Notes: generated by a model not told the origin, from the sequence alone. DNA of 64,000 nucleotides from Micromonospora sp. WMMD1128 (GCF_027497235.1 NZ_CP114902.1:4366001-4430000), one strand, 5' to 3'; positions 53,120 through 63,800 are shown, counted from the stretch's first letter. A program made the numbers and translations.

Positions 53120-54016
53120 TCAGGCGCGGGTGCGCTGCCGCAGCCGGGTCGAGACGACCGCGCCGACCGCCAGGAGGACCGCGACCACCAGCGACGGCAG
53201 GGCGTCGGGCCGGCGCAGCAGCTCCCCCGCCGACCCGGTGTCGCCCAGTTGATGGAGCGTGCCCAGCAGGAGGGTCGGCGCGACGGCGATCAGCAGGCGC
53301 TGGTCGGCTGTCGCCACCCAGAGGAAGGCGGCCAGTCCGACGGCCACCAGGGCGGCGGCGCCGATCCGGGCGCCCGTGTCGACCATGCGGAGGCCGTCCG
53401 CGGAGATCAGGTGCAGGGCGAGGATGCCGGCGGTGACCAGGACGGCGTTGGCCCGGGGCGTCGGCGGTACGTCTGCCGGACGCCGCAGGCCCGCCACGAC
53501 CAGGGGTGCGGCGACGACCGGCGCCCACCACTGTGGCAGGCCGTTGAGGAAGAGGTACGGGGAGATCACGGTCGGTACCACCGCTGCGGACACCACCAGG
53601 GCGGCGGCGGTGCGGGTGCGGCCCGCGACGAGCGCCACGAGCGCCGCGCCGACCATGATCTCGTGGACGCCCTGATTCCGCAGGACGGTCAGCGGGTCGG
53701 AGAGGCCGCCGAACTGGAACGCCTCGATCAGGTCGTCGAGGCCGATGAGCGCGCCGAGCGCCAGCACCGCCATGGCGCCCAGGTGGATGCCCTGCCAGAG
53801 CAGCACGGCGGTGGGCCGGGGCGCGGTGCTGCCGCCGTGCACCTGGAGGGCGCCGCGGATCAGCGAGGCCGCCTCCCGGACGCTTGGCCAGCGGCGGGTG
53901 GTCGGCTCGTCGCCGATGAGCGTGTCGATCAGTTCGTCGGCGCGTTCGCGCCGGTAGTCGGCCGGATAGGCCCGCAGCAGCATCCGGTAGCGCTTCTCCA
54001 GAACATCGGCACTCAT
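53120..54016 (-). CDS. Membrane protein co-transcribed with PadR
   Basis: 298 residues. A soluble N-terminal helical part with L-L-R-A-Y-P-A-D-Y-R-R-E-R-A-D-E-L (residues 14-30), like the short domains found in PadR-linked membrane proteins, precedes about seven membrane segments. Its ATG overlaps the PadR stop (54013-54016). Function unknown. The PadR pairing suggests it is made under envelope or drug stress. Confidence 0.75.
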   Translation of the reverse strand: MSADVLEKRYRMLLRAYPADYRRERADELIDTLIGDEPTTRRWPSVREAASLIRGALQVHGGSTAPRPTAVLLWQGIHLGAMAVLALGALIGLDDLIEAFQFGGLSDPLTVLRNQGVHEIMVGAALVALVAGRTRTAAALVVSAAVVPTVISPYLFLNGLPQWWAPVVAAPLVVAGLRRPADVPPTPRANAVLVTAGILALHLISADGLRMVDTGARIGAAALVAVGLAAFLWVATADQRLLIAVAPTLLLGTLHQLGDTGSAGELLRRPDALPSLVVAVLLAVGAVVSTRLRQRTRA

Positions 54017-54381
54017 GCTGGTCTGATCCTCGCGGTAGAAGGTTGACGGGTGCTTTCCTGCGCCAGGCGGTCCATGACCACCCGGGCGGCCCGGGCGAGC
54101 CGGTCGGCTTCCTCGGCGAGCAGGCGGTAGCCCTCGTCGGTGAGCCGGTAGTAGCGACGGGCGCGCCCGTTGACGATCTCCTCACCGTCGGCGGTGACGA
54201 GGCCCTCGCCGAGCAGCCGGTCGATCACCGAGTAGAGCGAGCCGGCGGCGAGGGTCACCCGTCCGTCCGACAGCTCGGTGACCCGTTTGATCACGGCATA
54301 GCCGTGGAGCGGGCCACCGAGCAGGGCAGCAAGAACGAAGTACGACGGTTCCCGCAGCGCGGGACGCGAAGTCGATCGCAT
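54013..54381 (-). CDS. PadR-family regulator
   Basis: 122 residues from ATG 54381. The winged helix has P-S-Y-F-V-L-A-A-L-L-G-G-P-L-H-G-Y, L-A-A-G-S-L-Y-S-V-I-D-R-L and Y-Y-R-L-T-D-E-G. A short C-terminal dimer helix follows. It likely represses itself and the overlapping membrane protein gene, with a possible ATAC/GTAT site just upstream. Confidence 0.92.
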   Translation of the reverse strand: MRSTSRPALREPSYFVLAALLGGPLHGYAVIKRVTELSDGRVTLAAGSLYSVIDRLLGEGLVTADGEEIVNGRARRYYRLTDEGYRLLAEEADRLARAARVVMDRLAQESTRQPSTARIRPA

Positions 54382-54390
54382 GAGCTGAAT

Positions 54391-54409
54391 ATACAAGCAA
54401 CATGAGTAT
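54391..54409. promoter_or_regulatory. Possible PadR site
   Basis: ATAC-N11-GTAT inside an AT-rich patch 10 nt upstream of the PadR start; the type of spaced ATAC/GTAT site PadR proteins use. Arms are short. Confidence 0.35.
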
Positions 54410-54441
54410 CTAGCCAAGGTGGCCCGCTCCGGCGTACCGCG

Positions 54442-55014
54442 TCAGCGCAGCACGCTCGCCACGACGTTGTGCACGTCGTCGACCGGCGGATCGCCGTGGT
54501 GCTCGGTGAACAGCAACTGCACGGCGCCGATCAGGGTCGGCGCCAGCACCTGCACGTCCGCGTCGGCGGCGATCCGACCGAGGTCGTGTTCGGCCGCCAG
54601 ATAGCCGGCCACCGCGGCGACCGCCTCGCCCACCAGGGGAAACCGGGCGGTGCCGGCCGCGCGCAGGCGGTTGCGCAGCTCGTCGCGGGCGATGGTGAGC
54701 ACGATGATCGCGGACATGACCGGCTCGAAGAGTTTGAACATCGCGTCGGTGAGGTTGCCGGCAACGGTCCCCGTCCCGGCCGCGTCGCGGAGTGCCACAC
54801 CTTCCGCCTCCACCCACGCGATGCGGTCGAGCACCAGATCGACCAGGAACGCGTCGAAGTCGGCAAAGTATCGGTGCAGCACGCCCTTGGCGACTCCGGC
54901 CTCGTCGGTGATCGCGCGGCTGGTCAACGCCGTGACACCGCCGCGGGTCAGCACCCGCACGGCCGCGTCGAACAGTTGCTGGCGCGGATCGCGCAGAGCT
55001 ACGCCGGTCGGCAT
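54442..55014 (-). CDS. TetR-family repressor
   Basis: 190 residues from ATG 55014, with GGGAGC about 6 nt upstream. The helix-turn-helix has L-F-D-A-A-V-R-V-L, T-S-R-A-I-T-D-E-A-G-V-A-K-G-V-L-H-R-Y-F. The ligand domain is alpha-helical with F-E-P-V-M-S-A-I. A 20-bp perfect palindrome lies between it and the divergent methyltransferase gene. Confidence 0.92.
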   Translation of the reverse strand: MPTGVALRDPRQQLFDAAVRVLTRGGVTALTSRAITDEAGVAKGVLHRYFADFDAFLVDLVLDRIAWVEAEGVALRDAAGTGTVAGNLTDAMFKLFEPVMSAIIVLTIARDELRNRLRAAGTARFPLVGEAVAAVAGYLAAEHDLGRIAADADVQVLAPTLIGAVQLLFTEHHGDPPVDDVHNVVASVLR

Positions 55015-55032
55015 GCAACGCTCCCGCTTCGT

Positions 55033-55052
55033 TAATGGGCGATCGCCCATTA
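55033..55052. promoter_or_regulatory. 20-bp perfect palindrome, TetR operator
   Basis: TAATGGGCGATCGCCCATTA, fully symmetric, in the 48-nt gap between divergent TetR and methyltransferase genes. Size and position are typical for a TetR operator. Confidence 0.85.
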
Positions 55053-55062
55053 GAGTGGGCAC

Positions 55063-55845
55063 ATGGTCACTCTACCGCCGCAACCGCACGAAGCCCGCCG
55101 CGTCGCAGAGTCGTTCGGAACCGACCCCGGGCGCTACGACCGCAGTCGGCCGCCGTATCCGGATGCGTTGATCGAGCACATCGTCGCCGCCGCACCGGGC
55201 CCCGCATTTGTCGACGTCGGATGCGGGACCGGGATCGCAGCCCGCCAGTTCCGCGCCGCCGGACGTACGGTCCTCGGGGTCGAGCCCGACCCTCGGATGG
55301 CCGAATTCGCCCGCGCGAGCGGCATCGACGTCGAGGTGGCGACCTTCGAGGCGTGGGAGCCCGCCGGCCGAAACTTCGACGCGATCGTCTCCGGCACGGC
55401 CTGGCACTGGGTCGACCCGGTCGCCGGAGCCGCCAAGGCAGCCGAGATATTGCGCCCGGGCGGCGTCCTCGCGCCGTTCGGCCACGTCTACGAACTGCCG
55501 TCGCCGATTGCCACAGCGCTCGCTGACGGGTTACGCCGGGCGGCGCCGAACCTGCCCTACCGACAGCCGACCGGTTCCATTCTCGACGGCTACCGCGCCC
55601 TCTACGACCGCGCCGCCGAGGGAGTCCGCGCGTCCGGCTGTTTCGCCGAACCCGAGATCCGCCGTTACGACTGGCAGCGGACCTACGCCCCGGACCAACT
55701 GCTCGAACTCATCACGACCTCCGGCGGCCTCGCGAGCCTGCCACCGGACAATGTCGCCGAGATCCTGTCGACGGTCACCCCCGCGGTCGACGGCGACGTC
55801 ACCCTCGCCTACGCCACCTGGCGCCTGACCGCCGTCCGCACGTAA
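55063..55845 (+). CDS. SAM-dependent methyltransferase (class I)
   Basis: 260 residues. The SAM loop F-V-D-V-G-C-G-T-G-I is near residue 52, then V-L-G-V-E-P-D-P-R-M, and W-H-W-V-D-P, a motif shared with trans-aconitate/tellurite-type methyltransferases (Methyltransf_11/25). Acceptor unknown. Expression is probably released when the divergent TetR protein binds its ligand, which might be the enzyme's substrate. Confidence 0.87.
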   Translation: MVTLPPQPHEARRVAESFGTDPGRYDRSRPPYPDALIEHIVAAAPGPAFVDVGCGTGIAARQFRAAGRTVLGVEPDPRMAEFARASGIDVEVATFEAWEPAGRNFDAIVSGTAWHWVDPVAGAAKAAEILRPGGVLAPFGHVYELPSPIATALADGLRRAAPNLPYRQPTGSILDGYRALYDRAAEGVRASGCFAEPEIRRYDWQRTYAPDQLLELITTSGGLASLPPDNVAEILSTVTPAVDGDVTLAYATWRLTAVRT

Positions 55846-55912
55846 CCCATTGACGCCGCTCGCCGCGACAGGGCAGCAGCAGAGCCAGAACAGTCCACTG
55901 CCGTCGGTCAGG

Positions 55913-56494
55913 TCATGTCGCCTCGTCAGCCGACCTGGCGGCCTGCTCGATCTTCGTGCAGTAGGCTGCGCGGGCTTCCTCGTCGATCTGGTTCTCATGT
56001 TCGGCGCGCAACCCGGTCCGGCCGTCGAGGCCCTCGCGCAGGATATCGGCGTGCCCGGCATGCCGGATGGACTCGCCGAGGACATGGACCATGACGGCGA
56101 ACAGGTTCGTGTCGGCATAAGGCTCCGGCCACCACGGCACGTGGCCGGGGGCGTCGAGGGGAAGCGCGTTGATCGTCGCGTCCGAGTGTTCCCACATGCG
56201 CCGGTAGAACGCGATGATCTGATCGCGGGTCTCGTCCTCGGTCGCCCACAGATCGCTGCCGTTGGAGTCCTGCCACCGGGGCAGCGGTTCCGCGCAAGGG
56301 CGGTCGAAGACCTCGCCGAAGTACCTGGCCTCGACGGTGGCCACGTGTTTGACCAGGCCGAGGAGGTTGGTCCCGGTCGCTGTCAAAGGTCGGCGGGCGT
56401 CGTATTCGGACAAGCCGTCGAGTTTCCAGAGCAACGCCTTGCGGTCCCGCCGCAGTCTCCCGTGCAGGTTGGCTCTCGCGAAATCATCGATCAT
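55913..56494 (-). CDS. DinB-like (DUF664) protein
   Basis: 193 residues from ATG 56494 (ATG 56512 possible). DinB/YfiT four-helix fold is suggested by L-L-G-L-V-K-H-V-A-T-V-E near residue 48 and H-V-L-G-E-S-I-R-H-A-G-H-A-D near 140. The His residues would bind a divalent metal. Some relatives are mycothiol- or bacillithiol-dependent transferases. The start lies inside the end of the glycosyltransferase gene (11-nt overlap), so it may be the last gene of the RHS operon. Confidence 0.85.
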   Translation of the reverse strand: MIDDFARANLHGRLRRDRKALLWKLDGLSEYDARRPLTATGTNLLGLVKHVATVEARYFGEVFDRPCAEPLPRWQDSNGSDLWATEDETRDQIIAFYRRMWEHSDATINALPLDAPGHVPWWPEPYADTNLFAVMVHVLGESIRHAGHADILREGLDGRTGLRAEHENQIDEEARAAYCTKIEQAARSADEAT

Positions 56495-57437
56495 GCGGCA
56501 TGAGCCTGCCATGGGCTACCGGTTGCCGAATGCCCGGGAACTGACCGGCGAGCGTCTCGGCGGTCGCCGTGCGTCGTCCGAAGTCGATGCCCGCGTACTC
56601 CTGATAGGCCGACATCGGGCGGACCGGGCCGCTGCCGAAGCCGCCCACGATGACGTACCGCAGCAGGGTCAGCACCCGGCGGCGGCCGGCCCGGTCCAGG
56701 TCGTACCAGTGACCGGCACCAGGTGTCCGGTGGTCCATCCAGTGCCGGGCCTGGTTCTCCCGCACGTAGTAGTGCCAGGCCAGCACCTCGACCGGGTGGA
56801 AGAGGTCGTAGCCCCAGGTGAACGCGCGGGTGGCGAGGTTGATCTCCTCGCCCTGGTAGTAGATGCGCTCGTCGTAGGGCACCTCGCGGACGAACGAGCC
56901 GGGGGCGAAGAGGAACCCGGCGGCCACGAAACGTGCCGGGACCGGCCCGCTCGCCTGCTGCCAGCCCGGGATCCGGAAGTGCCGGAACCGCGGCAGGCCG
57001 TCGTGGGTCCAGCCGTGGAGCGCGATGAGCGTCGGCTCGCCGCCTCCGGCGCGCTCCCGAGCCGGGTCGTAGGGCGAGGGATAGCAGCTCAGGATCGGTT
57101 TGGCCGCCCCGGTTCGCGCGGCCATCGCGATCAACCTGGTGTCCCAGCCCGGGGCGAACCGGGTGTGGCTGTCCACCTGGAGATACCAGTCGGAGTCGAC
57201 GTAGTGGCGTTGGATCCGCGCGCGGGCCCAGCACACGCCGCGGCTGCGCCGGGCGTCGAACTCCAGCACCGTGACGCGGGGATCCGCCCGCAACGCCGAC
57301 ACGTCCTCGTCGCCGAGGTGCTGCCAGTTGACCACGATGCGCAGCTCGTCCGGGCGGTCGGCCTGCGCGAGGCAGTCGAGCACCGTCGGCACCAGCTCCG
57401 GATCGCGGTACGCCGCCACCGAGACGAAGATGCTCAT
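56484..57437 (-). CDS. GlcNAc-transferase-like glycosyltransferase (GT60 type)
   Basis: 317 residues from ATG 57437. It begins I-F-V-S-V-A-A-Y-R-D-P-E-L, then R-G-V-C-W-A-R, L-Q-V-D-S-H-T-R-F-A-P-G-W-D (a D-x-H metal motif) and Y-Y-Q-G-E-E-I-N-L-A-T-R. These match the Skp1-type polypeptide alpha-GlcNAc-transferase family (PF11397), known from Dictyostelium and found in scattered bacteria. No signal or membrane segment, so it acts in the cytoplasm, perhaps on a protein. It overlaps the Imm35-like gene by 4 nt. Confidence 0.85.
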   Translation of the reverse strand: MSIFVSVAAYRDPELVPTVLDCLAQADRPDELRIVVNWQHLGDEDVSALRADPRVTVLEFDARRSRGVCWARARIQRHYVDSDWYLQVDSHTRFAPGWDTRLIAMAARTGAAKPILSCYPSPYDPARERAGGGEPTLIALHGWTHDGLPRFRHFRIPGWQQASGPVPARFVAAGFLFAPGSFVREVPYDERIYYQGEEINLATRAFTWGYDLFHPVEVLAWHYYVRENQARHWMDHRTPGAGHWYDLDRAGRRRVLTLLRYVIVGGFGSGPVRPMSAYQEYAGIDFGRRTATAETLAGQFPGIRQPVAHGRLMPHDR

Positions 57438-57769
57438 GCGGCTCCCGCGAACGGGTCCGGCCTCGCCGGCTCGAAGACCAGGGGCAGGTCGTGCGCCATG
57501 GCGTACTCGTTGAGCCATCGCTCGATCGGCCCGCTCGACGGCGCGACCCACGGTTCGGCGTTGTTCTTCGGCACCACGAGCGGGCCGGTGGCGAGGCTCG
57601 CCATGATGTCGCCGGTCTCGATCGCCCGGACGGTGTCGAACGGGAAGACCCAGCACCACAGCCGTTCCGTGGCGGCCTCCGGCAGCAACGTCAGCGGCTC
57701 GCCCGGCCTCTCCTCCTCGACCCGCCGGAGCGCCACGGTGGCCCGGGCGAGTGCCCTGTCGGCGTTCAT
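57434..57769 (-). CDS. Imm35-like immunity protein
   Basis: 111 residues. It matches the Imm35/YrhB outline: an N-terminal helix with A-L-A-R-A-T-V-A-L, W-C-W-V-F-P-F-D then R-A-I-E-T-G-D near residue 40, G-P-L-V-V-P-K-N-N and a late P-I-E-R-W-L-N-E-Y. Such small proteins neutralise polymorphic toxins made by the gene before them, here the RHS gene. GGAAGGA lies upstream of the ATG. Between the two genes is a strong hairpin. Confidence 0.8.
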   Translation of the reverse strand: MNADRALARATVALRRVEEERPGEPLTLLPEAATERLWCWVFPFDTVRAIETGDIMASLATGPLVVPKNNAEPWVAPSSGPIERWLNEYAMAHDLPLVFEPARPDPFAGAA

Positions 57770-57801
57770 GTCTCGTCCTTCCGTCGTTCTTCCGGTGGGG
57801 T

Positions 57802-57835
57802 GCCTACCCCGGTCACCGTGGTGACCGGGGCAGGC
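57802..57835 (-). terminator. Hairpin between RHS gene and immunity gene
   Basis: Core stem CCCCGGTCACC / GGTGACCGGGG-type (57807-57830) with a 2-nt loop, extended by GCCT/AGGC across one mismatch. It lies 6 nt after the RHS stop and 32 nt before the Imm35-like start on the same strand. Confidence 0.7.
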
Positions 57836-57841
57836 GGCGGA

Positions 57842-60800
57842 TCACTTGACCGGGGCGCCGATGCGGCGCTCGACCACCGTGCCGAGCGCGTCCCGGCTGA
57901 AGGTGGTGACCGCACCGGCCGCGTCGGTGTGCGCGACGAGCTGCCCCGCGGCGTCGTACGCGTACCGCTGGGTGCGGCCGTCGAAGTCGGTCTCCTCGGT
58001 CACCCGGCCGTTCGGGTCGTACGTGTACCGCCACGTCCGGCCCTGCGGGTCGGTGATGGTGGTCAGGCGCAGCTCGGTGTCGTACGCGTACCCGGTGCGG
58101 TTGCCGGCGTCATCGATCCGGGCCGTCACCAGGTCGAACGCGCCGTACTCGAAGCGGGTACGGCGGCCGGCGGCGTCGACGGACTCGACCAGGTTGCCCT
58201 CGCCGTCGTAGCCGAACTCCTCGACGCTGCCGTCCGGGTTCTCCCGCCAGGCCAGCTCCCCCTCAAGCGTCCAGCCGACCTGGGTGGTGCCGTGGTCGTC
58301 CTCGACGGCGGCGACGCGGCCGAGGTTGTCGTACTCGAAACGGGTCTGGGTGTCGCCCTTCGTCAGCATGGTGATCAACCGCGCCGCGTCCCGGACGATG
58401 GCCGTGGGACCGGCCTGGGTGACCGTGCCCGGCCCGTCCTCGACGGGTCGGTCGAAGCGCACCACCTCGCCCGCGGCGTCGGTCTCGGCGAGCACCCGGC
58501 CGTCGTCGTCGAAGGCTCGCTGCCGGGTGCTGCCGTCGAAGTCGGTCCAGGACGAGGGACGGCCCGACTCGTCGTACGTGATCGTCGACGTGCTGCCGTC
58601 CGGCCGGGTGACGGTCGCCAACCGCCCGTCGGCGTCGTGGTCCCAGGTGGTGGTGCGGCCCAGCGCGTCGGTCCGCGACCGCAGCCGGTTCGCGCCGTCC
58701 CACTCGGTGCGGGTCGTCCCGCCGAGCGGGTCGGTCTCCGCGACGACCTGGTAGCGGTCGTTCAGCTCGTACCTGCGCACCGCGCCGAGCGAGTCGGTGA
58801 CGACGGTCAGTCCGTCGGAGTATGCGAACCGGTAGCGCAGGTGGCCACCCTTGCCGTCGGTGCTGACGCAGCGGCCGTCCGCGTCGTAGGTGTAGGTGTA
58901 CCACTCGCCGTTGCGGTCGTCCCAGCGCACGATCCGCCCGTCGGCGTAGCCGAAGCGGGTGGCCGCGCCCGAGCTGTTGAACACGTCGACCAGGTTGCGC
59001 TCCCGGTCGTAACCGAACCGGTACGCGGCCACCATGACGCCGGACCGGTTCGGCAGCCAGAGCACGGTCAGCAGGCCGCCGGAGGAGCTGAAGCCGATCC
59101 GGGCGCCGCCGGTGGAGCGCAGCTCGGTCGGGGTGCCCGCCTCGTCGCGCGCGACCGACCAGCGGAGGTCACCCTCGGTCACGTCGCTGAGCAGCGACTC
59201 CGGGCCGTTCCCGGCGGCGAAGACCAGGACGCGTCCCGACGTCGGGTCGGTCAGCAGCCAGCCACCGCCCTTGAGCCGGCGCAGCGGCAGGGCCCGGCCG
59301 ACCTCCGGCACCGCCTCCGCGCCCTCGGCGGGCAGCGGGTAGGTGAGCACGGACCCGTCCACGGCCAGGTAGCGGACCCGGTCGCCGTCGACGACGACGC
59401 GCTGGTCGAGCGTCGAGGCCCAGGACGGGCCGAAGGAGCGGCCCCACCGGTAGTCGGAGCGGTGCGTCCGCGCCAGGGTCAGGCCCGGCAGCACCGCGTC
59501 GGTCTCGGTCAGGATCATCCGGCCGGTGGTCACGTCGATCGGGTCACCGGCGGTCGGCGTCTGCTCGGTCGTCTTCGCGACCGTGGCCGGCGGCACGTCG
59601 GTGAAGGACGCCAGCGCCGGCTCCGGGGTCGGGCCGGGGTGGTTCGTGGTGTCGATGAGGACGGCCGTCCCGTCCGGGCCGATCGTCGGTACGGTGCCGA
59701 GGCCGCCGAGCTGGCGGTCGATGAAGACGACCGGGCCCGAGGGGAACCGCGTCACGTTCAACACCTGGACCGGAGTGCCGGCCGGGCCGGGGCGGACGGC
59801 CACGATGCCCTGGCTGCGGGTGCCCTTCGGCAGGTCGCCGAGCGCGTCCATCAGGCCCTGCGTGGTGCCGACCTCGGTGACGGCGCCGCCCGGGTACGAC
59901 CTGCGCAGGTCGTCCAGGGTCTTCGGGACCGACGCCGGCGGCGTGTCGAGGACCCGCGCGGACCGTTGGTACTCGTCGACCATCAGGGCGGACTCGATGC
60001 CGGTCCGACCGTTCCCGTCGGCGCCGACCCGGCCGACCCAGCCGAGGTACCTGTTGTCGAAGGTGGCCAGGTCGGTGTCGGTGGTCGCGCCGTGCACGTT
60101 GCGCGCGATCACCTGAAGGTTCGCGCCGTTGGTCAGCGGCACGTCGCGCAGCAGGTCCCGCGGGTTGACGGCGGGGCCGTCGGTGGTCGACGACGGCGTG
60201 TGGCGGGGGAAGAAGTCCGCGTCGTCGAGCGTCGACTCGATCGCCGGCAGCGGGTGGTCCGGGTCGAGGCCGGTGATCCGGTCGTGGGTCTGCTCGTAGA
60301 GGTTGACGACCGGTTGCAGGTCCGCCTGGCCGCGCGAGTCGAGAGCCGCGACGAAGCTGTCCCACAGCGCGGTGGCGGCGTCGTGGTCGGGGTGCGACTC
60401 GTGCCGACCGAGGAAGTCGCGGACCGCGTCGGCGCGGTCGTCGGCGAGCGTGGCGAGGTCGTCGAGGATGCGCTGACGCCCCTCCACCCCGAGGCCGGGG
60501 TCGAGCACCCGCGGCGTGGGCTGGTTCGGGTCCGTCGCGGTGACGTCGACGAAGGCCATCCGGATGTACGGGTCGTAGGAGCCGTAGGGATTCGAGGACA
60601 TGCCGGGATAGCTGCTGTACTGCACCGGACCGAAGGCGGTGGTGGTCGGGCCGTACGTGCCGGGGTATCCGGAACTCGGGTAGGAGGAACCCGAATAGCC
60701 GCCGCCGGGACCGTTGTTCCCACCGTACGACGGCTGGCTGCTCGTCGGCGCGGGTGCGTCGTCGAGATACCGCTGGATGCGGGCCACGAGCGCGTTCGCC

Positions 60801-63800
60801 GCCGCGGTCCGGTCCCGGGCGTTGTGGTGGTACGTCCGGGCGTTACGCCGGGCGGTGTCGTTGTGCCCGAACGTGGCCTGGGTGGCGTCCCGCAGCTCGT
60901 GCGCGTAGGACTCGTTGCGCCGGGCGCGGGAGGCCGCGCTCTGCGCCTGGCGCAGCAGGTCCGTCAGGGTGGCGTGCACCCGGTTCGGCGACCGGTCCCG
61001 CCGCAGGTCCCGCTCGATGTCGCGGAGGGTGTCCTCGATGCGCCCGTCCTGGCTGCGGACCGCCTGGATGATCTGGTGCGCCTGCGAGGAGGTGAGCGGC
61101 GGCGGCGCGGTGTTGTTCCGCACCATGGCCATGAGTTCGTCGGACTGGCGGTCGATGCCGGCGAGGTTGGCGCTGCGGGTCGTCAGGTAGCGGAACTCGG
61201 CGCCCACCATCTGTGGCGGGTCGACGTCGTCGTGCGTGGTGTTGATGCCGAAGTCGTTCTGCAGACTGAAGAACGGCACGTCCCGGCCGTCGGCGTAGCG
61301 GTATCCGTAGATGGCGTTGTCCGCCGCGTTCCGGATGGTCTGGTTGGAGAAGTAGTCGACCCGGTTCGTCTCGTAGTCGAAGAGCTGGCGGGTCTGGACG
61401 AACACCTGGTTGGTGTCGTACCTGCCGAACTGCTCCTGCATCAACCGCTTGATGTGGTCGGCGCGATCCACCAGGTAGTCCCGGATCGGCTTCGGCAGGG
61501 CCGCGCGCATGTCCCGGAACTCCTTGCGCGGGGCCAGCAGGAGGAAGTGCTTGTTCAACAGGCGGGTGCCGCTGCTCGCCTCCTGCGCCACGGCGACGAT
61601 CGGCGTCGCGATGGCCGGGAAGGTCATGGCGATGTGCCCGTTCAGGCGGGTCTCGTGCCAGGGCAGCGCCCGGCCCCGGGTGTGGTCGCGGAAGTCGGCG
61701 GCCACCCGGCGGCCGAGGTCGAGGGCGGTCTCGGCGAGTTGTCGCGGGGTCTGGTTCGCGCTCGCGGAGTAGTTGTTCGCGGCGTACCCGAGGAAGCGGG
61801 GCAGCGTGTGGTTGTAGAGACCCACCGTCCACTGCGTGTACGGCGAGGAGAACTGGCCGCCCTGGACGCCGACCCCGACGCCCGCCGAGATGCCGCCGAC
61901 GTGGTGGAACCGGATGCCCGGCACGTTCCGCAGCACGTCCCGCAGGGGGACGATCTCTCCCGGTGGCACCCGGAGGATGGCGTCGAGCGCCTCGTCGCGT
62001 GCCTCGCGGACCGTGCTGGTGCGCGGGGCGTCCTCCCACGACTCCACCCGGCTCGGCCCGGTGACCACCTCGATGATCATGACGGTGCCGGTGCGGTCAC
62101 CGATGGTGCGGTTCTGGCTGTCGACCTTGAAGACCAACCCCGGGGCGCGGGCGATCGTGTCGCCCAGGTCGAGGCGGAAACCCTCGACCCGGACGCCGAT
62201 CTGGATGGCGAGTTCCGTCTCGGTGGCGATCCGCCAGTGGGTGTCCGCGGTGGCGATGTCGGCGGCGGACGGGACCGGACCGCCGGGCATGTGGGTCTGG
62301 TCGTGGACGACCTCGGTGACCCGCCCGTCGGAGTCCGCGGTGTAGGTGACCCAGACGTCGTCGGAGAAGGCGTGCCCCCGGCCGGTGGTGAAGACGGTCG
62401 TCTGGGCGGCCGTGACCGGCACGTCCGGCAGCCGCTTCGCCAGGTCGACGGCGAAGAGCGGGCCCGCGTCGCAGGCGACGACGGTGATCGGTCGGTTGTT
62501 CCAGCCGGGGTCGTTCTCGATCAGACCGCCGATGACGTCCGGGTCGTAGGCGTGCCCACCGGCGACGATCTCGCCGTCGACGCCCTCCACCGCCAGCTTG
62601 TAGTCGGGCCCGACCGGGAGGGAGTCGGCGTGGGTCTGGTGGGCGACGTCGGTCTCGTGCAGCATGCGCAGACCGGCCGGGGTGAAGACCGGCCGGATCG
62701 GGCCGAACTGCGTCCCGTCGGACTCCTCGACGACCCGGCCCCGGCGCCGCGTGGCCGTGTCCCGGCCGCTCTCGGCCGGGGGCCGGTCGCCCCGCCCCGG
62801 CAGCGGCGGCAACTGCTGCCGGACGTCGTCCACCGTGGAGATCCGCGCCAGCGGCGTCGGCCCGACCTCGGAGAACCAGGTGTCGGCGGGTTGGACCGTG
62901 TTCACCACCTGCGTCAGCGGTGGCGTGCCGTACAGGGCCTCCGGCGACGGCGGGACGGCCCGGGCCGGCACCTGCCGCGGCTCACCGTCGGTGACGGTGG
63001 CGTCGGCAAGCGGGTCCAGGGCCGGCTGGGTCACCTTGCAGCTCGCCAGGCCGAGCGGGTCCGCGAAGGTGAGCGGGTCCGGCACGTACGCCGTGGGGTT
63101 CGGCCCGCCGACCAGGCCGAGCGGGTCGGGGCTCAGGTAGCGCGCGGTCGCCGGGTCGTAGAACCGGAACCGGTTGTAGTGCAGGCCGGTCTCGGCGTCG
63201 AAGTACTGCCCGGGGAAGCGCAGCGGCGTGGCGGCCGGGCCGTGGCCGCGGCCCCACAGGTCGCTACGCGCCCACCAGCGCAGCGCGCCGTCCGGCTCCA
63301 CCAGGTGGGTCGGCGTGCCGATCAGGTCGGTCACGACGGTACGCAGCGCGTCGTCGTCGGTCTGGGTCACCGGCGCCGAACCGTCCGGCCGGTACTCCCA
63401 CGAGGTGGTGGCGGTGGCGCCGGCCGCGTCCCGGTGGTGCTGCTCCACCATCAGGTCACCGGACCAGGCGAACCGCACCTCCTCGACCACGCTGTCGTCG
63501 GCGGCGAGGCGCTGCTTGGCGATCCGGCGACCGAAGCCGTCGTAGCGGTACCGCCACCGGTCCCCGACCGGCGTGACCACCGCCACGATCCGATCCTCGG
63601 CGTCCCAGACGAAGCGCCAGTCCCCGGCCGCGTCGGCGCGGGCGACCAACCGGCCCTTCGCGTCGTGCGCGAACGTGGCGTCGTCCGACCGGACGAGGCG
63701 GGTGCCGTCGAACTCCCACCGGCCGCCGCCCGCGCCGGCCAGGTTGCCGGCCGCGTCGTAGTCGTACCGCTCGCGCTCCGCCCCGTCGGCGACCACCCGG

